DNA of 64,000 bases from Yeosuana sp043876835 (GTDB lineage Bacteria > Bacteroidota > Bacteroidia > Flavobacteriales > Flavobacteriaceae). The DNA lies in NCBI RefSeq assembly GCF_043876835.1, contig NZ_JBAWJZ010000003.1, positions 124,001-188,000 of the forward strand, written 5' to 3'. The first letter of the stretch is position 1. Each line of letters starts with the position of its first letter. This document shows positions 1 to 8,867 of the stretch, piece by piece. The position numbers and the translations under genes were made by a program. The notes below the pieces were generated by a model. The model did no database searches, was not told where the DNA came from, and was given only the letters and a program-made list of their open reading frames with translations.

Positions 1-1141
1 TACATTTTTTGTTTTCTCCTGCTCCAAAATAAAGGCTTGCAATTTTATAATAAAACACCATGATGTGATGCTCATCAATTCTGTCCTGATAATTTTTTAA
101 ATTATCTAAAACCTTATCTACCATAGGCAAGCCTTCTTTAAAGCTACCTTCAATAAAATGTAAATTGAATTTATTATTGTAAATATATAAGAATGCCAGC
201 CCCTCTAAATTATCATCGACCGGAAACCAACTTTCCTTGGTTACAGATTCTAATCTTTGAAGTGATTCTTTGAATTTTTCGTAATGCCTTAAATAATATA
301 ATGACTCTAACAAATAATGATTCCCTTTAAGAAAAAATACAGGATTTAAAACAATTTGATCTTTATTATCATAAAATAAAGTCACCCATTTGGCTGAATA
401 TTTATAACATAATAAAAAATCTTGAGTTAAAAAACTATACCACAAATGTGCTTTGAAAAACCACAATTTTTCTCTAAAACCCAATGTATTAATGTCACAT
501 TTGGGCATTCTGTCATTAAAGTACTTTGTAACTCTTTTATTCTCTTTATCATTTTTTACATAACCTGTTTTGAGAAATAAACCGTATAATTGAAGTGATA
601 AATTAGACAATTTACTGGCCAAAACATTTTGTTGACTTAGCTCTTTTGCTTGAATGGTTAATTCATCAGCCCTACTACTTATGCTTCTAGTAATATACTG
701 AGATTCAATAACTTTTTCAAGCTCTACAATTTCATAAGCAATATTTTTTTCTTCATTGGCAATGGCTAAACCTTTAGCTTTATCTAATATTCTTAAACTT
801 TGCTTGTATAATCCTTTATGATATAAAATTGTGGCAAAATCTAATTGCTCACGTATTTGAATTCTTATGTTTTGATGTGACGGATTTAACCTTAAGGAAA
901 TAAGAATTTGCTTATATAAATGCGCCTTTAAATTTGATAATTGTTGTTTCTTAACAATTCCTTTTTTAAGAATTGCTGTTTCGTCATAAAACGGAAGCTT
1001 TTCAAGTATATTAAAAAGGGTTAAAAATTTTGAGTCTTCATTAACGCCTAATCTTCCTACATAAAGCTTAAACTGCCTTTTTTCTGATTTTGACAGTGAT
1101 TTTATTAACACAAACAAATTATCTTTTTGCTCTTTTGTCAT
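1..1141 (-). CDS. Helical-repeat (TPR-like) protein, 3' end outside window
   Basis: An open frame reads on the minus strand from ATG at 1141 to the window edge without a stop, giving at least 380 codons; the C-terminus lies outside. The protein starts MTKEQKDNLF and is rich in Leu, Lys, Tyr and paired helices (for example YHKGLYKQSLRILDKAKGLA near residue 105), which looks like TPR-type alpha solenoid. I see no signal peptide, membrane segment or catalytic motif, so it is probably cytoplasmic. It is divergent from leuA with a 148-bp gap. I do not recognise the family more precisely and assign no function; a regulator or scaffold role is only a guess. Confidence 0.7.
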   Translation of the reverse strand, partial: MTKEQKDNLFVLIKSLSKSEKRQFKLYVGRLGVNEDSKFLTLFNILEKLPFYDETAILKKGIVKKQQLSNLKAHLYKQILISLRLNPSHQNIRIQIREQLDFATILYHKGLYKQSLRILDKAKGLAIANEEKNIAYEIVELEKVIESQYITRSISSRADELTIQAKELSQQNVLASKLSNLSLQLYGLFLKTGYVKNDKENKRVTKYFNDRMPKCDINTLGFREKLWFFKAHLWYSFLTQDFLLCYKYSAKWVTLFYDNKDQIVLNPVFFLKGNHYLLESLYYLRHYEKFKESLQRLESVTKESWFPVDDNLEGLAFLYIYNNKFNLHFIEGSFKEGLPMVDKVLDNLKNYQDRIDEHHIMVFYYKIASLYFGAGENKKC

Positions 1142-1289
1142 AGTTGCAAAACTAGTATTAAATAACTGAAAAACAATATTTTAAATCAATTAAACATAGG
1201 TTAAACATCGTAATTAAAACATGATGAATTCTACATTTCCGAAACCAAAATATACATTCGTATTACAATAAGAAAATTTATTTTAATAA

Positions 1290-2465
1290 ATGTTAGATAA
1301 GAACGTACAAATTTTTGATACAACGTTAAGAGATGGAGAGCAAGTTCCTGGCTGTAAATTAAATACAGAGCAGAAATTAGTGATTGCTGAACAACTTGAT
1401 TTTTTAGGTGTTGATATCATTGAAGCTGGTTTTCCTGTATCTAGTCCTGGTGATTTTAAATCGGTAGAAGCAATTTCAAAATTAATTAAACACGCAACAG
1501 TATGTGGACTTACAAGATCTGTTCAAAATGATATAAAAGTAGCCGCTGAAGCATTAAAATATGCTAAAAGAGCAAGAATTCATACCGGTATTGGAACTTC
1601 TGATTCGCATATTAAATTTAAGTTTAAATCCAATCGTGAAGACATTTTAAAACGTGCTTTTGAAGCCGTTAGGTATGCAAAATCCTTTGTTGAAGATGTT
1701 GAATTTTATGCAGAAGATGCAGGAAGAACGGATAATGAATTTTTAGCAAGAGTTTGCGAAACAGTCATTAAAGCCGGTGCAACTGTGCTTAATATTCCAG
1801 ACACAACGGGGTATTGTTTACCACACGAATATGGTGCTAAAATTAAATATTTAAGAGAAAACGTAACAGGTATTGATAAAGCCATTTTATCTTGCCATTG
1901 CCACAACGATTTAGGTTTAGCAACGGCAAACTCCATTGAAGGTGTTATCAATGGTGCGCGACAAATTGAGTGCACTATTAATGGAATTGGTGAACGTGCA
2001 GGAAATACAGCTCTTGAAGAAGTGGTAATGATTTTAAAACAACATCCTTACCTTAATTTAGATACTAATATTAAAACAGAAATGCTATATGGTATTAGTC
2101 AATTAGTGTCTGATAGTATGGGTATTTACACACAACCAAACAAAGCCATTGTTGGTGCTAATGCATTTGCCCATAGTTCTGGAATTCATCAAGATGGCGT
2201 GATAAAAAATCGCGAAACTTATGAGATTATAGATCCAAAAGATGTTGGTGTAACAGAATCGTCCATTGTGCTTACTGCAAGAAGTGGAAGAGCGGCATTG
2301 GCTTACAGAGCAAAAAACATTGGTTATGAATTAACCAAATTACAGTTAGATGAGATTTATTCTAACTTTTTAGATTTTGCTGACAAAAAGAAAGAAATAG
2401 ATGATTCTGATATTCATCAAATTATAGAATCAAGCAGAGTTTATAAAGAAATTATTTCAGCATAA
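1290..2465 (+). CDS. leuA: 2-isopropylmalate synthase, short form
   Basis: Condenses acetyl-CoA with 2-ketoisovalerate in the first committed step of leucine synthesis, in the cytosol. The HMGL-like TIM barrel is clear: TTLRDGEQ at residues 11-18 supplies the catalytic Arg and metal Asp, HCHNDLG at 203-209 supplies metal-binding His residues, and NGIGERAGNTALEE at 231-244 is the conserved family segment. At 391 residues it ends after the catalytic and linker region and lacks the roughly 120-residue C-terminal domain that binds leucine in full-length enzymes of about 510 residues. Short forms are known in Bacteroidetes. leuB follows 16 bp downstream, which favours isopropylmalate synthase over homocitrate or citramalate synthase. 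leuC and leuD are not in the window. Confidence 0.88.
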   Translation: MLDKNVQIFDTTLRDGEQVPGCKLNTEQKLVIAEQLDFLGVDIIEAGFPVSSPGDFKSVEAISKLIKHATVCGLTRSVQNDIKVAAEALKYAKRARIHTGIGTSDSHIKFKFKSNREDILKRAFEAVRYAKSFVEDVEFYAEDAGRTDNEFLARVCETVIKAGATVLNIPDTTGYCLPHEYGAKIKYLRENVTGIDKAILSCHCHNDLGLATANSIEGVINGARQIECTINGIGERAGNTALEEVVMILKQHPYLNLDTNIKTEMLYGISQLVSDSMGIYTQPNKAIVGANAFAHSSGIHQDGVIKNRETYEIIDPKDVGVTESSIVLTARSGRAALAYRAKNIGYELTKLQLDEIYSNFLDFADKKKEIDDSDIHQIIESSRVYKEIISA

Positions 2466-2481
2466 AAATATTTTAAAGTAA

Positions 2482-3600
2482 ATGAAATTACATATAGCTG
2501 TTTTACCAGGTGATGGAATTGGTCCAGAAGTTATAGCACAAGCTGTAAAGGTTTTGAAAGCCATAGCAATGGAATTTGGCCACATATTTACTTTTGAATA
2601 TGGTTTAATTGGCGGTGTAGCTATTTCTAAAACAGGAGTTGCTTTACCAAACGAAACAATTAATTTATGTAAAAATGCAGATACCGTTTTATTTGGCGCT
2701 ATTGGAGAACATAAATACAATTTTGATCCTACTGCAAAAGTAAGACCAGAGCAAGGTCTTTTAAATTTGAGAAAAGAACTTGATTTATTTGCAAATATAA
2801 GACCAGTAGTAGCTTATGAAGACCTTTTAGAAAAATCCTCACTTAAGAAAAAATTCATAAAAGATGCTGATATTGTTATTTACAGAGAACTAACAAGTGG
2901 TATTTATTTTGGTGAAAAAACATTGAGTGATGATGGTAACACTGCATCTGATATTTGCAGATACACCCGATTTGAAATAGAACGCATATCACATTTAGCA
3001 TTTAAAGCAGCTCGATCAAGAAAACGAAAAATCACTTTAGTTGACAAAGCTAATGTTCTTGAAAGTTCCAGACTTTGGCGTAAAGTAATACTAGAACTTG
3101 CTCCACAATATCCAGATGTAACTTTAGACTTTTTGTACATTGATAATGCAGCAAAACAATTGGTGGTTAACCCTAGACAGTTTGATGTTATTTTAACAGA
3201 AAATATGTTTGGTGATATTCTTTCTGAAGAAGCCAGTGTTATTGTAGGTTCTATTGGCTTATTGGCATCGGCTTCCTTGGGCCAAAAATATTCTATGTTT
3301 GAACCAATTCATGGTGCTTATTCAAAAGCTACAGACAAAGGTATTGCAAACCCAATAGCATCTATTTTATCAGCCGCCATGCTACTTGAACATTTTGGAT
3401 TATTAGAAGAAGCGGCCTTAGTAAGAAGAGCCATTGATAAATCTTTAAACCTTCATATAACCACTCCAGATTTAAACACTAAATATGACAATATTTCAAC
3501 AAGTAAGGTTGGTGATTTTATTGAAGATTTTATTAATAACCCAGAAGAAACAAACTTAAACTTTACAAACATACATTTAGGACAGTCCACAATCATTTAA
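2482..3600 (+). CDS. leuB: 3-isopropylmalate dehydrogenase
   Basis: NAD-dependent oxidative decarboxylation of 3-isopropylmalate to 2-ketoisocaproate in leucine synthesis. The 372-residue protein has the N-terminal GDGIGPEV segment (residues 10-17), RPEQGLLNLRKEL near 88-100 with the substrate-binding Arg residues, and MFGDILSEEASVIVGSIGLL near 249-268 with the metal-binding Asp residues, all typical of LeuB rather than isocitrate dehydrogenase. It lies 16 bp after leuA on the same strand and is followed by a strong terminator, so the two form a short operon. Confidence 0.95.
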   Translation: MKLHIAVLPGDGIGPEVIAQAVKVLKAIAMEFGHIFTFEYGLIGGVAISKTGVALPNETINLCKNADTVLFGAIGEHKYNFDPTAKVRPEQGLLNLRKELDLFANIRPVVAYEDLLEKSSLKKKFIKDADIVIYRELTSGIYFGEKTLSDDGNTASDICRYTRFEIERISHLAFKAARSRKRKITLVDKANVLESSRLWRKVILELAPQYPDVTLDFLYIDNAAKQLVVNPRQFDVILTENMFGDILSEEASVIVGSIGLLASASLGQKYSMFEPIHGAYSKATDKGIANPIASILSAAMLLEHFGLLEEAALVRRAIDKSLNLHITTPDLNTKYDNISTSKVGDFIEDFINNPEETNLNFTNIHLGQSTII

Positions 3601-3643
3601 ATATTTGAGTTAGTCACACAAACCAATAAATATTATGGATTAT

Positions 3644-3673
3644 AAAAGAGCATTTAAATAATGCTCTTTTTTT
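3644..3673. terminator. Bidirectional Rho-independent terminator after leuB
   Basis: AAAGAGCATT (3645-3654) pairs perfectly with AATGCTCTTT (3660-3669) around a 5-nt loop and runs into a T tract; an A tract lies on the other side, so it can serve both leuB and the convergent transporter gene. Confidence 0.85.
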
Positions 3674-3678
3674 GTTTA

Positions 3679-4647
3679 CTACTTAACCATTAATCTTCCT
3701 GATTTTGAAGCTATAATACTTATAATTAATATTTGAATAGCATGAAACAGCATAAGAGGTAATAAAATAATACCAATAGTTGCCATATTACCAAACAAAA
3801 TAGCTGAAAAAACAGTGCCGTGTACCAATGATTTTTTTGTGCCACAAAACTGTGTAGTAATTTGGTCTTCTTTGTTAAAATTTAATTTTTTAGCAACATA
3901 TCCTGTTAGAGTAAATACAATAAAAAACAAAAATAATACAGCTGTAAAAAAGAACAACAAATCTGATAATGAAACCGAGCTAAATATATGCTCATCAAAA
4001 GATTCAGAAAAACTCCTATAAATAATCAATAATATAACGGACTTATCAAATAAAGTAATTTTACTGCTATGCTCATTGGCTAATTTTCCTAAATAACGTT
4101 GTAAAATAATACCAAAAACAACTGGCAAAATAATTTGTACAATAAGCTTTATGTAAATTTCAGTAAAATCAAAATCTGTTTGTGCACTATGTACAAACAA
4201 ACCCATCCAAAGTGGTGTAACAACAATGCCTATAATTCCAGAAATACTTGCATTAAATATCGCAGCAGGAATATTGCCTTTTGCGATAGAAACCATAACA
4301 ACTGATGATGATACCGTAGATGGTAATGCTGCTAAAAAAAAGAAAGCCAGCCACAAGATTTCTTGTTCTTGTGTTTGTATTAATGGGTGAAATGCTAAAA
4401 CAATAAGGGGGAAAATTAAAAACGTAGTTGCTTGAACTAATACATGTAATTTCCAGTTTTTAAGTCCTGCTTTTAACTTATCGGGACTCAATTTAAGTCC
4501 ATAAAAAAAGAAAATTAAAGAAATTCCCAAAGTACTGATAGTCTTTAGGGGAATTTGACTTTCTTTTGAACCCCAATGAGGAAAGAGATAAGCAACTCCT
4601 ATTACTACAATTATAAATAGAACAAACTTATCAATCTTTATTTTCAT
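3679..4647 (-). CDS. Bile acid:sodium symporter-like (SBF-like) membrane transporter
   Basis: A 322-residue, very hydrophobic protein with about nine or ten membrane segments starting at residue 8. Conserved SBF-like features include ISLIFFFYGLKLSPDKLKAG (about 43-62), AALPSTVSSSVVMVSIAKGN (about 105-124) and FCGTKKSLVHGT in the C-terminal third, which match the YfeH/SBF-like group rather than classical bile acid transporters. The transported compound is unknown. The start lies 20 bp beyond the argH stop on the same strand, so it may be the last gene of the arginine operon, although nothing in the sequence ties it to arginine. Confidence 0.8.
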   Translation of the reverse strand: MKIKIDKFVLFIIVVIGVAYLFPHWGSKESQIPLKTISTLGISLIFFFYGLKLSPDKLKAGLKNWKLHVLVQATTFLIFPLIVLAFHPLIQTQEQEILWLAFFFLAALPSTVSSSVVMVSIAKGNIPAAIFNASISGIIGIVVTPLWMGLFVHSAQTDFDFTEIYIKLIVQIILPVVFGIILQRYLGKLANEHSSKITLFDKSVILLIIYRSFSESFDEHIFSSVSLSDLLFFFTAVLFLFFIVFTLTGYVAKKLNFNKEDQITTQFCGTKKSLVHGTVFSAILFGNMATIGIILLPLMLFHAIQILIISIIASKSGRLMVK

Positions 4648-4667
4648 AATTATAAATATAGAAATCC

Positions 4668-5942
4668 TTAACTAGGAAACTTTGCTTTGATTTTATCTAA
4701 ACACAAATTATGGATGCTCCCAACATGTGTGTGCTTTTTAGATGTATCCGGAACGTAGGTTCCATCTTGCACTTGTCCGCCAATTTTCTGGTAGGCTTCT
4801 CTAAATGTCTGTCCTTCAACAACTAATGTATTAATATTATCAACCGTAAACAGGTATTTATACAAATCGTTGTGCACATCAATATCTTTTACAATGATTT
4901 GTTGAATTGAGTAATTGAAAATATCCAGAATGTCTTTAACTTCCTCAAAAGCAGCAATCATGTTTTCTTTTAACAACTGAAAATCTCTGTGATAACCACT
5001 TGGTAAGTTATTGGTTATTAAAATCATTTCAGTCTGTAACGCCTGTATTTTATTGCATTTACCACGTATTAATTCGAACACGTCTGGATTCTTTTTATGT
5101 GGCATAATGCTACTACCAGTCGTCAATTCATCAGGAAATGAAATAAATCCAAAATTCTGACTCATATATAAACAGGTATCCATAGCAAAACGTGCCATGG
5201 TGTTACACAAACCTCCTAATGCGGCCGCAATAGTACGCTCATTTTTACCGCGCCCCATTTGTGCTGCCACTACGTTGTATTTCAACGTTTCAAAACCCAT
5301 TTCTTTAGTCGTAAACTCTCTATCTATTGGGAATGAGCTACCGTAACCTGCTGCAGAACCCAACGGATTTTGATCGACTGTTTTGATGGCTGCATTTATT
5401 AAATACACATCGTCAATCATTAATTCAGCATAGGCAGAAAACCATAACCCAAAAGATGATGGCATAGCTACTTGTAAATGGGTGTAACCTGGTAAAACTT
5501 TGTTTTTATGTGTTTCGGCTAGATCCAAAAGCGTATTGAAAAACGTTTGGGTTTTTTCTTTTACCAACTCTAAATTCTCTTTGTAATATAAATGAAGGGC
5601 TACTAAAACTTGGTCGTTTCTAGAACGTGCCGTATGGATTTTTTTACCGACGTCTCCCAAGGTCTTAGTTAATTCGAACTCTATTTTAGAATGTACATCT
5701 TCAAATTGTGAATCAATCACAAAAGTGCCATTATCAATTTGGTTCTCTAATTTTTTTAATCCGCCTAATAACTCAATTAACTCATTGGTAGTTAATATAC
5801 CTGTTTTTTGTAGCATTTTGGCATGAGCTCTAGATGCAATAACATCGTATTTTGCTATATGAACATCAATTTCCCTATCGTTTCCAACAGTAAATTGTTC
5901 TATTTTTTTATCGATTGATATGCCTTTGTCCCAGAGTTTCAT
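4668..5942 (-). CDS. argH: Argininosuccinate lyase
   Basis: Cleaves argininosuccinate to arginine and fumarate, the last step of arginine synthesis. The 424-residue protein carries the fumarase/aspartase superfamily signature GSSIMPHKKNPD (about 279-290, with the catalytic Ser loop), HTARSRNDQV near 102-111 and TGGS-type helical core segments. It is somewhat shorter than the 450-470 residues of enteric enzymes, as seen in other Bacteroidetes. It is separated from argE upstream by 134 bp that contain a GC-rich inverted repeat. Confidence 0.95.
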   Translation of the reverse strand: MKLWDKGISIDKKIEQFTVGNDREIDVHIAKYDVIASRAHAKMLQKTGILTTNELIELLGGLKKLENQIDNGTFVIDSQFEDVHSKIEFELTKTLGDVGKKIHTARSRNDQVLVALHLYYKENLELVKEKTQTFFNTLLDLAETHKNKVLPGYTHLQVAMPSSFGLWFSAYAELMIDDVYLINAAIKTVDQNPLGSAAGYGSSFPIDREFTTKEMGFETLKYNVVAAQMGRGKNERTIAAALGGLCNTMARFAMDTCLYMSQNFGFISFPDELTTGSSIMPHKKNPDVFELIRGKCNKIQALQTEMILITNNLPSGYHRDFQLLKENMIAAFEEVKDILDIFNYSIQQIIVKDIDVHNDLYKYLFTVDNINTLVVEGQTFREAYQKIGGQVQDGTYVPDTSKKHTHVGSIHNLCLDKIKAKFPS

Positions 5943-5968
5943 GAGTAATGATTTTTATTTATGTCTCC

Positions 5969-6018
5969 TCGAGCGCAGTCGAGAGGTTTTAAGTTTATTA
6001 GGTCTCGACTGCGCTCGA
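5969..6018. repeat. GC-rich 16-bp inverted repeat between argE and argH
   Basis: TCGAGCGCAGTCGAGA (5969-5984) is the exact reverse complement of 6003-6018, with an 18-nt AT-rich spacer. The arms are about 60% GC in a roughly one-third GC background. The arm resembles short interspersed repeats common between genes in Flavobacteriaceae. There is no T tract directly after it, so it looks like an interspersed palindrome or mRNA-stabilising hairpin inside the arg operon rather than a terminator. Confidence 0.8.
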
Positions 6019-6076
6019 CCTGACAATTTCATATTATTATTATAAGATTCCTGCTTTCGCAATAAAGACAGAACTG

Positions 6077-7144
6077 TTAAACAATTACGCGATTTAACAA
6101 TTCTATATATATTTTTATTCCTTCTTCAATTTCATGCAAATGAATAAATTCGTCCGCTGAATGAGAGCGTGGACTATCGCCAGGTCCTAATTTTAAAGAA
6201 GGACAAGACAACCACGCTTGGTCTGATAAAGTTGGTGATCCATATGTGGTTCTTCCTAAAGCTATTCCTGCTTTCACCAATGGATGCTCTACTGGAATTG
6301 ATGATGAATTTAGATGTAAGCTACGTGGTATGATACTATCACAAGGTGCGTTTTTTTGTAAAAATTCGGCTATTTCTGCATTGGTATATTTATCGTTTAC
6401 ACGTACATCGATAACCATTTCTACATCGGCTGGCACCACATTATGTTGCTTACCTGCATTGATTTGAGTGACGGTTAATTTTACATCTCCTAAGGCTTTC
6501 GAAGTCTTTTCAAACTTTAAATCCTTAAACCATTGCAAGGTTTCAATGGTTTTATAAATAGGATTATCATCATTGGGATGTGCTGCATGACTTGCCGTTC
6601 CTTTTACTTTAGCATCAAAAACCACCAGACCTTTTTCGGCAACTGCTAAATTCATCAACGTTGGTTCACCAACAATGGCAACATCAATCTTTGGAATGAT
6701 TTTCAGCATACTGTTCAACCCATTTGGTCCACTACTTTCTTCTTCCGCAGAAGCGACCAAAATCAAATTATTTTTTAAATCCTTATGATTATAAAAATGG
6801 GTAAACGTTGCTATTAACGACACCAAGCAACCACCAGCATCGTTACTGCCTAAACCAAACAACTTACCATCTTCAACGATGGCTTTAAATGGGTCTTTAG
6901 TGTAAGCTGTATTGGGTTTTACAGTATCGTGATGCGAATTAAGTAATAAGTTTGGCTTGCTTTCGTCAAAATGTTTATTAACAGCCCAAACGTTATTAAG
7001 TGTTCTTTTATATGCTATTTGATATTTTTTTAACCAAGCTTCAATATGAGATGCTGTTTGATCTTCTTCAGAAGAAAAAGAAGGAGTTTCTATTAATTGC
7101 TTTAACAGCCCTATCGCATCATTGGTTAATTCTTGTATCGCCAT
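6077..7144 (-). CDS. argE: N-acylornithine/N-acylcitrulline deacylase, M20 family (ArgE-like)
   Basis: Zinc-dependent M20 peptidase-family hydrolase of 355 residues. Metal-ligand motifs are visible: LNSHHDTV (about 67-74), GLGSNDAGG (about 96-104) and the catalytic Glu pair in ASAEEESSG (about 131-139). A dimerisation (lid) domain occupies the middle and the C-terminus is the second part of the catalytic domain. In Bacteroidetes with an ArgF-prime enzyme, this protein removes the acyl group after carbamoylation, so the substrate is probably N-acetyl- or N-succinylcitrulline rather than acetylornithine. It starts 1 bp after the argB stop, within the operon. Confidence 0.88.
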   Translation of the reverse strand: MAIQELTNDAIGLLKQLIETPSFSSEEDQTASHIEAWLKKYQIAYKRTLNNVWAVNKHFDESKPNLLLNSHHDTVKPNTAYTKDPFKAIVEDGKLFGLGSNDAGGCLVSLIATFTHFYNHKDLKNNLILVASAEEESSGPNGLNSMLKIIPKIDVAIVGEPTLMNLAVAEKGLVVFDAKVKGTASHAAHPNDDNPIYKTIETLQWFKDLKFEKTSKALGDVKLTVTQINAGKQHNVVPADVEMVIDVRVNDKYTNAEIAEFLQKNAPCDSIIPRSLHLNSSSIPVEHPLVKAGIALGRTTYGSPTLSDQAWLSCPSLKLGPGDSPRSHSADEFIHLHEIEEGIKIYIELLNRVIV

Positions 7145-7145
7145 A

Positions 7146-7928
7146 TTATAAAGTTATTCTTGTAAAATTATCATTCTCTTGGGTTAACATATTTGTGTTT
7201 CCCATATTTATAGTTTTTACGCCATGGTTTAAAGCATCAAAACAGTTTTCTAGCTTAGGAAGCATACCATCTGCAATAATTCCTTGCTCCAAAAGTTCTG
7301 AATACAACTTAGAATCAATATGTTTTATAACTGAATTTTTGTCATTAATATCCTTTAAAACACCATTCAATTCGAAACAATAGTAAATAGATGTTTCATA
7401 TAAATGGCTCATACCAACAGCCAATTGCGAAGTAATAGTATCTGCATTGGTGTTTAATAATTGTCCGTTACCATCGTGTGTAATCGCACAAAAAACAGGT
7501 GTAAAACCTGCTTGGATTAATTTATCTATAGACTTGTATGCTACTTTTTTGACATCGCCCACAAAGCCAAAATCTACTTCTTTTACAGGTCGCTTATCTG
7601 AAGTGATACTATTAGCATCAGCTCCAGTTAATCCAATGGCGTCAATTTTTAAAGCCTGTAATTGGGCTACGATATTTTTATTGACTAAACCACCATAAAC
7701 CATGGTAATCACTTCCAAAGTTTCTGCATCGGTAACACGTCGGCCATTTATCATTTTAGATTCAATACCCAATTTAGAAGCAATAGCTGTAGCTCGTTTA
7801 CCACCACCATGCACTAAAATTTTATTTCCTTCTAAATTACCAAACAGCTTTAAAAATGCTTTTAAAAAGGTATCATCTTCGATAATATTACCTCCTATTT
7901 TTACTATGGATAGCTTTTCTTTAAGCAT
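7146..7928 (-). CDS. argB: N-acetyl(acyl)glutamate kinase
   Basis: Phosphorylates N-acylglutamate, the second step of the arginine pathway. The 260-residue amino acid kinase has KIGGN at 10-14 (ATP phosphate binding), VHGGGKRA at 39-46 (substrate loop), and TGADANS near 100-106. It lacks the N-terminal helix that mediates arginine-sensitive hexamers in some bacteria, so direct feedback by arginine is not expected from the sequence. Its start overlaps the end of argF' by 8 nt, indicating translational coupling. Confidence 0.92.
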   Translation of the reverse strand: MLKEKLSIVKIGGNIIEDDTFLKAFLKLFGNLEGNKILVHGGGKRATAIASKLGIESKMINGRRVTDAETLEVITMVYGGLVNKNIVAQLQALKIDAIGLTGADANSITSDKRPVKEVDFGFVGDVKKVAYKSIDKLIQAGFTPVFCAITHDGNGQLLNTNADTITSQLAVGMSHLYETSIYYCFELNGVLKDINDKNSVIKHIDSKLYSELLEQGIIADGMLPKLENCFDALNHGVKTINMGNTNMLTQENDNFTRITL

Positions 7929-8859
7929 TTTCTAATATTTTTTTCAACACCAATTGAGCTGCGTAGGTTCTGTTATTGGCTTGTTGAATAACCAAAGAAC
8001 TATCACTATCTAAAACGGCATCTTCAACAATAAGATTTCGTCTTACAGGCAAACAATGCAAAAACTTGGCATTACCTAATTTTTCTTTGGTAATCATCCA
8101 ATTAGGGTCAGTGTTCTCAACTTTTCCGTAATTCTCATAAGAACTCCAGTTTTTAACATAAACAAAATCTGCATCTTTAAAGGCTTCTTCTTGGTTATGA
8201 ATTATTGGTGTGTTTCCTGTTATTTCAGGATTTAAATTATAACCTTCCGGATTAGTAATAACAAACTCCACATCCATTTTTTGCATAGCTTGAGTAAAAC
8301 TATTGGCTACGGCATGTGGCAACGCTTTAACATGTGGTGCCCAACTTAAAACTACTTTAGGTTTTAAAACTTTTGCATGCTCTGAAATGGTAATGGCATC
8401 TGTTAACGCTTGAAGCGGATGACCAGTAGCACTTTCCATATTTACAATGGGCACAGAGGCATATTTTACAAAGGCATTCATGACCTGTTCGCTTTCATCT
8501 TTCTCTTTATCAGTTAAAGATGGAAAAGCTCTTACTGCAATAATATCACAATATTGGGACACAACAGCTGCCGCTTCTTTGATGTGCTCTGCGGTATTAC
8601 CATTCATGATCGTTCCATCTCCAAATTCAATACCCCAAGCATCACCCGAAACATTCATAACTATAGGATCCATTCCTAAATTTAACGCTGCTTTTTGTGT
8701 GCTTAAACGTGTACGCAAACTGGAATTAAAAAACAACAACCCTAAAGTTTTATGCTTTCCTAATGCAATATGCTTTAACGGATTTGCCTTTAAAGCTTTT
8801 GCTTCCTCAATCCAAGAATGGATGTTATCTATATCGTGTATGGAGGTGTAATTCTTCAT
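7921..8859 (-). CDS. argF': N-acetyl/N-succinylornithine carbamoyltransferase (ArgF')
   Basis: Transfers the carbamoyl group to an N-acylated ornithine, in place of the ornithine carbamoyltransferase of most bacteria. The 312-residue protein has the carbamoyl-phosphate loop FNSSLRTRLSTQ (44-55), where ordinary OTCases have STRTR, and HCLPVRRN near 269-276. The segment NGNTAEHIKEA (86-96) corresponds to the loop whose residue sets specificity: Glu in the Xanthomonas acetylornithine enzyme, Pro in the Bacteroides fragilis succinylornithine enzyme (from memory). Here the position is Ala90. That argues against the acetyl type and mildly for succinyl, but it is an inference. It lies 8 bp after proB. 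Confidence 0.9.
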   Translation of the reverse strand: MKNYTSIHDIDNIHSWIEEAKALKANPLKHIALGKHKTLGLLFFNSSLRTRLSTQKAALNLGMDPIVMNVSGDAWGIEFGDGTIMNGNTAEHIKEAAAVVSQYCDIIAVRAFPSLTDKEKDESEQVMNAFVKYASVPIVNMESATGHPLQALTDAITISEHAKVLKPKVVLSWAPHVKALPHAVANSFTQAMQKMDVEFVITNPEGYNLNPEITGNTPIIHNQEEAFKDADFVYVKNWSSYENYGKVENTDPNWMITKEKLGNAKFLHCLPVRRNLIVEDAVLDSDSSLVIQQANNRTYAAQLVLKKILENA

Positions 8860-8867
8860 TTTTAGTC

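Noticed and set aside
1229..1273. Short ORF before leuA as a leucine leader peptide
   Set aside because: The 16-residue frame contains one Leu only and no terminator follows.
5969..6018. Palindrome upstream of argH as a terminator
   Set aside because: No T tract on either side, and termination here would cut off argH from its operon.
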